Source: Treponema sp.
GTDB taxonomy: Bacteria; Spirochaetota; Spirochaetia; Treponematales; Breznakiellaceae
Direction: 5' to 3'
NCBI GenBank assembly: GCA_031276615.1
Contig: JAISND010000062.1
Span: forward strand, 1-6,169
DNA length: 6,169 bases
The notes beneath the pieces were generated by a model. That model did no database searches, was not told the DNA's origin, and worked only from the letters and a program-made list of their open reading frames with translations. A program made the position numbers and the translations under genes. Positions 1 to 6,169 of the stretch are shown piece after piece; positions within the stretch are counted from its first letter, which is position 1, and every line of letters starts with the position of its first letter.

Positions 1-780
1 GGCGTTTTTTAATTCATCGAAATTTTCTGTTTCGGTCAGGATGTTTCCGTATTGATCGATATCTCCCGGTTTATAGCCGTCGCGGTATGCCTCATGCCCG
101 AGGACGGCGGCGAGGAACATCTGATCCGCCACGCTCAGGCCCGGGGTATAGCCGCCGAGTTTGACAATCCGTTTCCCGTCGATGATTTCCGTTTTCGCGG
201 TATAACCTTCGTCCGCCTCCGTCCGAATTTCGGCCCTTCCGTCCAAAATATCCCACATCTGTTCCCGCTGCTGTTTGTCACCGAAACCATAGAGCGCCCG
301 GAAACTTGCCTTTTCCCTGAATTCGCTTCCATCGGTGTACCGATCTATCCGGTTGTTGACATTCCAGACCATGGCGCCAAGAACCGCGCCGGCGAGGTTG
401 TCGGGACTGACGTTGGCGCCGCCGCTTCCGAAATTCATGCCGACTCCGTCGCGGCCAAGGCGCAGTTCGAGGAGGCCTGAACTGGCCATGCCGTTGCTGA
501 AGAGGCCTGTATTGAGAATATTCACGGTGAAATCATCGCCCAGGGCGAAATTGACGCCCTGCCCCGCGATGCTGCCGATTAAACCGTTCAACCTGTCGAG
601 GTTCTTCCCGTTCGCGCGGGAAAAACCGGCAAGTTTTTCCATGTTCATGCCGCTGTTGAGGTTTTTCAGGGCGCCGCCGGTCAATACGGAAGCCATTGAG
701 GCAAGGGAACCTTTAAAGGAATTAATCACGCCGCTGTGAAAGGTGTCCAGGGAATAAGCCAGGCCGTTTTCATGATCATA
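1..780 (-). other. Protein region: compact C-terminal part with LGHEAYRDG motif, continuing beyond the window (residues 1797-2056)
   Basis: This part looks globular. A helical start (SLASMASVLTGGALKNLNSG, 1821-1840) is followed by strand-like sequence: FTVNILNTGLFS (1880-1891), LLELRLGRDGVGMNFGSGGA (1899-1918) and EGYTAKTEIIDGKRIVKLGG (1987-2006). A conserved-looking helix RALYGFGDKQQREQMWDIL lies at 1957-1975. Near the edge, residues 2023-2032 read LGHEAYRDGY, followed by IDQYGNILTETENFDELKNA (2037-2056). HEAYR has the HE pair of zinc peptidases, but Arg2029 stands where HExxH needs the second His, so a standard metallopeptidase is not supported. It could still be a catalytic or structural signature whose partner residues lie past position 1. 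No Cys occurs here. Confidence 0.6.
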
Positions 781-3700
781 GGTGATTCCGTTAATCGCGC
801 TGGCAAGCATGCCTGTCGTGGCTGTCTCAAGCCCGGTCATTCCCGCCTGTACGATGACTTTCCCCATCGCGTCGCCCGTGCTTCTCGCGGCCATACCGGT
901 AAGCCCGTTGCCGGCGGCCAGAAAACCGTTCCCCGCCGCGCCGGCTACACCGCCGAAAGCGCCGGCGGCAAAGGAACTTGCCGTACTGACAAGGGAAACC
1001 TTGGCAAATTCAAAACCGGCCTCGTCCAGGGCTTTATAGCCCCCGGCGGTATCCAGGGCGCCGAAGATCAAATCATCCGTGACGCTTACCCCGGCCATCA
1101 GGGCAGCCATTCCCACCGCGCTTGCACCCCCGCTAAAGGGTGTCGCGACAGCGGAAACCACCACCACGCCGGCCTGGTTCGCCACGTCTACAAAGGTGCG
1201 GAGGCTTGGCGCGATAAAAGGACTGTTGTCTGAATCCCACATCGGTTTTTCCCAGGGCGCCATCGCAACCTCCTCAAGCCCATTGTTGTCAATATCCGAC
1301 CAGTACATAAACTGCGTCATCAGCCTGCCGAGTTCGCCGCTTCCCTGATCATAAAACCTCCCCTCCATACCCTTGCCGGGTACTGCCCTGGGACGCTTTA
1401 CCGGGCCGTACCCTATATGCGCGCCGAATTTGCCGGGATTGAGCTCGCGATCTTCCAAATCTACCCAGCGCCCGTTGCCTTCCCCCTCCGCTTCGGTACT
1501 GTCCTCCGCCGGCATTCCAAAAAGCCAGATTTTTTCCCAGACCTTCTTTTTGATAATCTGTTTTTCCGCATTTTCTCCGCCGAAGATATCAGCCGCCGCC
1601 GCGTTTATTTCCTCATAGGCGCTTTTGATTAAACCCTGGACGGCAAAGGCGTTCAGCCCGGCCAGGTAATTTTCGTCAAGATTTGTTTTTATTGAGACCG
1701 GCTCCATCCGATAATCGGCATATCCGTCAACCGATTCCTCCTCGGTGATAACGGATTCAAAAAGGGTTGAGCCGACAACAATATCCTTGATGTATTTCTT
1801 GCCTTTGCGCCGCCAGGAACCCTGTATGATAAACAGTTCATCCATGTTTCTTCTGAAATTCCCGTTGGCCCTGTCAATACCGGCCGCAAGTTCCGTGACC
1901 GCTTCGTTTATGGCCGAACGGGCGCTTCGGGCGAGTTTCTTCGCTTCCTGCGCGGCAAGTTCCCCGTTGATGTTTCTCGCCATATCCGCGGCGGCGACTC
2001 TGATAATACCGGTGTCCCAGTTTCCGGAACCGCCCAGCCCGCGCCTGACAAGGGCCGGCGAAGTTTCCGCGATGCCGTTCAGGACCCTGAAAGAATCGGC
2101 AAGACTGTTTATCCCCGGGGTGTTCAGCAGCGAACCAAGGATTTCTTCCGCCTCCCGGACATCGGGGATCTCTGTTATCCCGAGGGGATCCCTGGTGTCC
2201 AGCGCGCGGGCCCTCTGTTCCGCGCCGGCGCCGACCGCCGCCAGGAACGCCCCGGAAGACGCCTTGCCGGCCGCGGCGGACGCTTCCTCCAGCCATTCTT
2301 TTTTTTCTTCAAGGCCGGCAAGACAGGCCTCGGCCCAGGCGCCGCTGATTTTGTTGTATTCATTCTGATAATTTTGCGCCCACTGCCTGTAGGCTTCTTC
2401 CATTCGCTGTTTTCCCTGCTTCCAGTCTTCCCTTCCCCTTTCCAGTCTGAGCGCGGCGCTTCCCGTCCAGGTTCTGAATTTTTCCGCTATGTCAAGCCGC
2501 TGCTGATCCCATTCCGCCTCCCTCGCGGCAAGCTCGGCCCTGTAACGGGTGGTATACATGCGTGACACAAGGGAAACGTACTCGGTCCCCAGCGTCTTGT
2601 ATTCATTGGCAAACAGCTCGCTGCCGTAGGGAAATTCGGAAAGATCGGAACTTATCGCCCGTTCAAGATTTTCCAGATGGGCCTTGACGGCCGCCGTGTC
2701 CTGTCCGAAGGCTCTCCTGGCAGCAGCCCGCAAACCGCCGATGTCCGCGCCTCCGGCGATGAAAATCTCCGCCCTCCGCCAGAAGGACTGTTCCTTCTCC
2801 TGGCGTCCGGTTTCATCGGCAATCCACTGGTTTTCCAGATCCACGGTGTTTTCATCACGCAGGTTCTTTGCCCAATGCGCCAGGGCCGCCAGGCCGTCGG
2901 GAACGTTTCTGTATATCCCTCCCGTTTCCAGGCGCATTCTTTCCCAGTAATTCCGCAGATCGTCCAATTCATTTTCGGTAAAACCGCGGACCTGCAGCAG
3001 GGAATGGTTTATTTCATCCCATCCGATGCCTTCCTCGCCGTCCGTGTCTTTTCGCAGAGCCGCAAGATTTGCGCAGGATGCCAGATAAGACCTGGCGCCC
3101 CATTGAACGCCGGTTTTATTTGTCGTCAATCCCCTTTCCCAGGATTCCTCAATTTTCCGCGCTTCCTCAAATGAAGTCTTTATCCGGTTACGGGTGTTCC
3201 TGTTGAGATCCCTCCATGAATTATTGATGGCGCCGCCCTTGTACCATGTTGACGCGGCCTTGGCGGCCTTGTCATAGTAGCGCTGGGCTTCGTCCAGGGC
3301 GGTTTCCAGTTCCCAGAGAGCGCTCATCTGTGAAAAGCCGGAGATATGGGAATCTCCGTTTCCGAAAAGGGTAATAATCAGATAGAATTCAAGATCCGCT
3401 TTTTCGGCCGCGCCCAATTCCGCCCAAGCCTGCTGCTGTGCCCTGCCCAGCGCGGACTGGCGATCCGAAACGTAATCGCCGATATATTGATTCCTGTCCA
3501 CCAAGGAACGCTTGTAGGCCAAATTCGCGAGAGCGCCTCCGTGCAGGGGCGCGGATCTTTTGTACCCGCTTTTAAGAAATGTTACCGATCCGTCCGCGTT
3601 GATCAACTGGCGTACAAGATAATCCCTGGCAAGTCCCCAGCGGCGAAAAGCCCGGGTATCGGTGAGATACGAATCCATTCTTTGGCACAGGTCAATAACT

Positions 3701-6169
3701 GCCTTTTCATAGGCGCTGTACCGTCCCGGGGTCCCGATGGCATAAGCGGATTCTTTAAAATAATCAGACAACTTCGCGGCTTCAGCCGCGCTGACTCCGC
3801 CAAGCCGCACGTTCCAGCCGGGGGAAAAGGCAAGGAGGCCGTTCTTTACGGCAATTACATCCTTGATGCTCCACTCCTCTTTCTTTGCCGGTGAAACATA
3901 ATCAGGGCTGTAGGCCGGCGGCTTGCCCGGCCCGTAAATCCAGTTTTTCAGCGATGCGAAAGCGGCTTCGTTCCTTTGCAGTTCCTCGTATATGGCGGAG
4001 TCGAGAATACTGCCCGCTTTCAGGGTAAGCGTTACTCTCCTGAAACTTTCCCTGTATTCATTGTACAGGGTTTCATACTTCGGATTATCGTAGGGTCTGC
4101 GTTCTTCGCCGTCGTTGTAAAGATCGGAAAGTACGGTCAATACCATGCCGGCCCGATCAAGATTTGTTTTGCAGTAGTTCAATTCGCCGTCATTGTTTTC
4201 AAGGTAAGCGCTGCCCGCCCATCTTCGTATGGCGTCCTGGGTTTCATAAAGGAATCTTTTTTGTTCCATGTCGTTATAGGCAGCCTTTACGGTGGTGTAT
4301 TGATCGTCGTAGGCTTTCCCTGTTTCACTGAAATTCCGCGCCAGTTCAAAATAGGCGGCCCTGATTTCATCAAAATTATTCTCCTCTTCTCTCAGCGCCT
4401 TTTGCTGCCGGACAAGTTCCTCCTCCAGGGCTTCGAGAGGAAGTTTTGAATAGTCGCAGGCCCGTCCAAGGCGGAAAATATCTTCTTTAAGGGCTGCCTC
4501 TTCATCGAAGGTTCGCCGGATTTTTCCCAGTTCGAGGTAACAGGCGTTGAGAAGATCGGCGGTTTCTCCGGCAGCCCTGGTCCGGTCAATTCCGGCATAA
4601 AGGGTCAAGGCGTCATTGGTCCGGGATGAATTTATTTTTGCCGTGTAAAGCGCATCAAGCAGAATTCCTTCGGCGATTGACGAAGCTCCCCTGATGGCGG
4701 GATCTGCTTCGCCAAGGTGGTCTTTGTCAAGATACTGCCGCCAGTGTTTCTCTCCGGCGGCATCCGCCGCCTCCCTGCCAATACGCTCCCATTCAAGGGT
4801 GATAAGGTACAAATAGTTCAATACCGACTCATCATCCTGTATTCCCTGGTAAATCCGGTTTATCTCCCGGATGGCCTGATCGTCCGTATTTTCAGGCGTG
4901 CCGTAATGCTCAAACAGGGAATTGTAGCGTTCCTCAATGGCGCTTTGCTGTTCCGCGAGAGCCGCCGTGTCCTTTTCCGGCTTCATGCCCCGGTACAGGG
5001 CTTCGGCGGCGGTATATTCAATGAGGGAATTTTTCCAGCTTCCCAATTCATCGGCAAGCCAGTCCGGAATCAGGGAAAACCGGGCGTCAAAGTCCTTCAG
5101 AAAACACGCGGCCGTGGAAAACCCTGTTTTAAGAAGGATCTTCCCCGCTGTTTCAATATCGGGCAGAAAACTTCCGCCCGCGTCTATTCCATAAGTGCCA
5201 AACAGTTTCCGCAGGCCCTGGACCGTCTCTGCCCAGGCTTCCGCCGCCGCAAAGGCGGAAAAAATCCAGCGGGTCTGGTATAACTCAAGGAGTCCCACGC
5301 ATTTGCGGTAATCGCCGTAATATTGGGCAAGCTCCGATTCGGCGCCGACAAAATGGCTTCCCCCGGAAACAAACCACCGGATCAGCGCATTTTCTTCGTC
5401 GTTATTCGTCATGCTTCCCTCTCCCCGCAGAAGCCGATCCCTGAGGGCGCTTAATATTTCAAGATCCCTTTGAACATCTTCCGCGCCGGCCGTACAGAAG
5501 AATGAAAGCAGTTTGGCGCTTTCGTCCGGTTCTTCGTTTTCCTCCGGCTCCTCTCCTTCCTCCGGCTCTTCGTTTTCCTCCGGTTCCTCTCCTTCTTCCG
5601 GCTCTTCGCGTTCTTCCAGAAAACAGCGCAGCGCCTCGATTTCAAGCTCAAGGCGTTTTTCGAGCAGCAGGGCGGAACTCTCCCCGGTATCCTTCACCAG
5701 TCTTTCTTCAACAGTCCCGGCAAAGTCCCAAATTCCATAGCCAAGGCCTTTCGCCCGGAAATACCATTCGGCGCCGGAAGCGGCCGAAAAAATGTCCAGC
5801 CCCGACAGACGGACTTCAAGTTCCGCTTGGGCATCCGCCTTCGCCGCTTTTGCAAGCCCGCTGACAAGTCTTTTGCCCTGCTCCGTGTCCAGCCGATCCA
5901 AAAGCTGTTCTATAAGCACATGGAAGGGATTATCCTCCGCGATACCGTAGGCTTCCATTGAGGCGGGCATTTCTTCATCGGCCTCAAAAACCCTGATTCG
6001 CTCCGCCGCGTTTCTTAAATCATCAAGGGATAAAAGACTTTCCCCGTCTCCGTTGTTTAGTTTTTCTGTCTCCTCCGCGGCGGCGTCCCGTTCAATGGCA
6101 AGCCCCAATTGCGCGGCAAGCCCAAGATACTTTTCGTAAAGCGATCCCTGCCCCGATACAAGGGAAAGC
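1..6169 (-). CDS. Giant hypothetical protein, internal fragment of 2056 codons, partial at both ends; candidate spirochaete very-large-protein (TIGR04388-like)
   Basis: Reading the reverse strand in triplets from 6168 down to 1 gives 2056 sense codons without a stop; base 6169 is the last base of the preceding codon. Neither start nor stop is present, so the full protein exceeds 2056 residues. The product is rich in Glu, Ala, Leu and Arg, and mostly helical up to about residue 1456. It then becomes a mixed, Gly/Ala-rich C-terminal part. It has only ten Cys (182, 225, 290, 355, 543, 571, 666, 828, 1032, 1282) and none in the last 774 residues. No known catalytic domain is recognisable. Blocks such as GELGRL, APWEKPMWDSDN, APSLRTFVDVAN and LGHEAYRDG recall, from memory, the TIGR04388-type giant proteins of spirochaetes; this is unverified. 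That the frame is coding is very secure: it is open over 6 kb, its codon use is consistent, and it explains all overlapping frames. The family call is only moderately sure, the cellular location is unknown, and no neighbours are visible. Confidence 0.96.
781..1200 (-). other. Protein region: paired uncharged hydrophobic stretches, Ala/Gly/Val rich (residues 1657-1796)
   Basis: Residues 1662-1697 (36 residues) and 1724-1761 (38 residues) contain no charged side chain, and the 26 residues between them hold several Asp, Glu and Lys. The first stretch includes AGVVVVSAVATPFSGGA and ASAVGMAALMAGVSV, like two short membrane segments joined by a PFSGG turn. The second is very small-residue rich, with the near repeat AAGNGFLAAGNGL (1744-1756). 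A further uncharged run covers 1782-1797. Such regions are known just upstream of C-terminal domains in Rhs and related polymorphic toxins, where they may insert in membranes. Here the role is inference; tight soluble helical packing is an alternative. Confidence 0.65.
1201..1380 (-). other. Protein region: GELGRL / SDIDNNG / APWEKPMWDSDN block (residues 1597-1656)
   Basis: A compact block carries GSGELGRLMTQFMYW (1609-1623), the acidic loop SDIDNNGLEE (1624-1633), APWEKPMWDSDNSPF (1637-1651) and IAPSLRTF entering the next region. Two Trp (1639, 1644) and clustered Asp/Asn suggest a folded, possibly metal-binding element. The loop has the DxDxNG start of a calcium-binding EF-hand or dockerin-type loop, but position 12 counted from D1625 is Met1636 instead of an acidic residue. 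This block is the strongest family marker in the fragment, in my recollection of spirochaete giant proteins; no search backs it. Confidence 0.55.
1441..1800 (-). other. Protein region: mixed alpha/beta segment with acidic linker (residues 1457-1576)
   Basis: KKYIKDIVVGSTLFESVITE (1457-1476) has alternating hydrophobic residues typical of beta strands. It is followed by a tyrosine-containing acidic stretch and YLAGLNAFAVQGLIKSAYEE (1501-1520). A basic-aromatic piece KKKVWEKIWLFGMPAED (1540-1556) leads into an acidic, glycine-containing linker STEAEGEGNGRWVDLEDREL (1557-1576). This appears to be the border between the helical body and the compact C-terminal part. The combination resembles, from memory, the equivalent border in large Leptospira and Treponema proteins. 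Confidence 0.5.
1801..2280 (-). other. Protein region: Ala-rich helical stretch between Trp ladder and C-terminal part (residues 1297-1456)
   Basis: After the Trp ladder the protein becomes Ala/Gly/Ser rich (AAAGKASSGAFLAAVGAGA near 1298-1316). A Pro-containing break follows (DPLGITEIPD, 1327-1336), then helices such as VREAEEILGSLLN (1337-1349) and ELAAQEAKKLARSARSAINE (1403-1422). A Gly-rich turn GLGGSGNWDTG lies at 1377-1387. No enzyme motif is visible. It looks like the end of the helical body. Confidence 0.5.
2293..2601 (-). repeat. Aromatic/tryptophan ladder, 29-residue helical repeat (residues 1190-1292)
   Basis: Aromatics occur at Y1190, Y1205, W1220, W1234, W1249, W1263, W1278 and W1292, with spacings 15, 15, 14, 15, 14, 15, 14. 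The Trp triplets (cca on the plus strand) begin at 2293, 2335, 2380, 2422, 2467 and 2509, exactly 42 or 45 bp apart. The last part behaves as a 29-residue unit starting at 1220, 1249 and 1278: Trp at unit position 1, Glu at 10, Arg/Lys at 13, Trp at 15. The mean spacing of about 14.5 is close to four turns of a straight alpha-helix (14.4), so all these aromatics would sit on one face. The sequence is otherwise diverged, so DNA-level duplication is not evident. Confidence 0.8.
2602..5517 (-). other. Protein region: long mostly helical body (residues 218-1189)
   Basis: About 970 residues of Ala/Glu/Leu/Arg-rich sequence look mainly alpha-helical with short Gly, Pro or Asn turns, for example YGPGKPPAYSPD (residues 745-756) and NADGSVTFLKSGYKRSAPLHGG near residues 857-878. 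Aromatic residues are frequent, including many Trp such as 952, 975, 985, 1010, 1023, 1050, 1075, 1099, 1115 and 1130. Eight of the ten Cys of the fragment fall here. Recurrent local patterns such as RRWAGSAYL (648-656) and RYYDKAAKAASTWY (963-976) resemble stretches I recall from large spirochaete proteins. I see no recognisable enzyme motif, so a structural or scaffold role is the best guess, stated as inference. Confidence 0.6.
4246..4437 (-). other. Protein region: heptad coiled coil (residues 578-641)
   Basis: Hydrophobic and aromatic residues follow 3-4 spacing for about nine heptads: L578, L581, L585, then Q588, L592, E595, F599, I602, Y606, L609, F613, and after one turn Y620, Y624, V627, Y631, M634 and Y641. 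The flanks are Glu, Arg and Gln rich. Polar residues at two core positions (588 and 595) may fix register or chain number. No Gly or Pro interrupts it except G617. This is the clearest coiled coil seen in the fragment and suggests oligomerisation or intramolecular hairpin packing. Confidence 0.72.
5518..5607 (-). repeat. Acidic hexapeptide tandem repeat EEPEE[G/N] (residues 188-217)
   Basis: Five consecutive hexapeptides read EEPEEG, EEPEEN, EEPEEG, EEPEEN and a degenerate EEPDES. G and N alternate, so the true unit is 12 residues, or 36 bp. At DNA level 5533-5568 and 5569-5604 are two adjacent 36-bp copies that match at 34 of 36 positions; the two differences (5548/5584 and 5560/5596, C versus T on the plus strand) are both silent GAG/GAA changes. 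The segment is strongly negative with a proline every sixth residue, so it is probably an extended, flexible spacer between helical parts. It could also bind cations, but nothing shows that. Confidence 0.93.
5617..6168 (-). other. Protein region: helical N-terminal part of the fragment (residues 1-184)
   Basis: This part of the giant protein reads as amphipathic helices rich in Leu, Ala and Glu, for example LIEQLLDRLD (residues 105-114) and LLLEKRLELEIEALRCFLEE (residues 167-186). A short aromatic and glycine-rich patch, GAEWYFRAKGLGYGIWDF (residues 152-169 region), breaks the helices and suggests a packed turn rather than one continuous rod. No signal peptide is expected here because this is not the true N-terminus. 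I recognise no domain family. Confidence 0.6.

Noticed and set aside
85..96. Zinc metallopeptidase HExxH
   Set aside because: The sequence is HEAYR, so the second zinc-binding His is absent; a peptidase call is not supported by what is in the window.
1874..2296. Minus-strand open frame of 140 codons in another frame, and shorter minus frames such as 2652-2972, 3603-3833 and 5451-5651
   Set aside because: They overlap the 2056-codon frame out of phase, are Arg/Gly or Arg/Lys biased and have no recognisable motif or initiation signal.
1745..2368. Plus-strand open frame of 207 codons
   Set aside because: It lies wholly antisense to the giant gene. Its product is a Ser/Ala/Leu-biased sequence with no motif, and it overlaps the Trp ladder and adjoining coding sequence of the minus-strand frame.
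4717..5283. Plus-strand open frame of 188 codons, and similar ones at 52-480, 736-1233, 2677-3174, 3346-3894 and 3976-4449
   Set aside because: These are codon-aligned antisense frames. They stay open because the real gene seldom uses the TTA, CTA and TCA codons whose complements are stops; the frame at 4717-5283, for example, ends exactly at a TTA Leu codon of the real gene (5281-5283).
5518..5607. CRISPR array
   Set aside because: The repeats are contiguous, in frame with the protein and separated by no unique spacers.
5513..5740. Plus-strand Ser/Gly-rich repeat protein (SSGSSFSSGSSPSSGS pattern)
   Set aside because: It is the antisense reading of the acidic EEPEE repeat; the repetition comes from the 36-bp tandem unit.

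Overview
The whole window lies inside one giant protein-coding gene read on the minus strand. Reading triplets back from position 6168 to position 1, I translated all 2056 codons and found no stop. The frame is open at both edges, so both the start and the stop codon lie outside the window. Every other open frame of any length is an overlapping shadow of this gene. I see no RNA gene, intergenic gap, promoter, terminator, mobile element or CRISPR array. Residue numbers below count from position 6168 as residue 1 of the fragment, not of the full protein.

The fragment runs, N- to C-terminal (right to left in coordinates), as follows. A mainly helical piece (1-184) leads to a proline-punctuated acidic repeat EEPEE[G/N] (188-217). 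Next comes about 970 residues of mostly helical sequence that includes a clear heptad coiled coil (578-641). A striking aromatic/tryptophan ladder with alternating 14 and 15 residue spacing (1190-1292) follows. After an Ala-rich helical stretch (1297-1456) there is a mixed segment ending in an acidic Gly-containing linker (1457-1576). A compact block then carries GELGRL, an SDIDNNG loop and APWEKPMWDSDN (1597-1656). Two long uncharged, probably membrane-active Ala/Gly/Val stretches lie in 1657-1796. A globular-looking C-terminal part (1797-2056) contains LGHEAYRDGY, and the gene continues past position 1.

I cannot assign a biochemical function. The block order from residue 1457 onward resembles, from memory, the very large uncharacterised proteins of spirochaetes (the TIGR04388-type proteins of Leptospira and the 'putative large structural protein' entries of Treponema). 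No search was run. Codon use is moderately GC-rich (by eye a little above 50%, not counted), which would fit a GC-richer treponeme, such as those of insect guts, better than Leptospira. The organism call is therefore an inference of modest confidence. The layout of long helical body, then uncharged hydrophobic stretches, then compact C-terminal region is also the general layout of polymorphic toxins and other giant delivered or surface proteins. That is a hypothesis, not an annotation.
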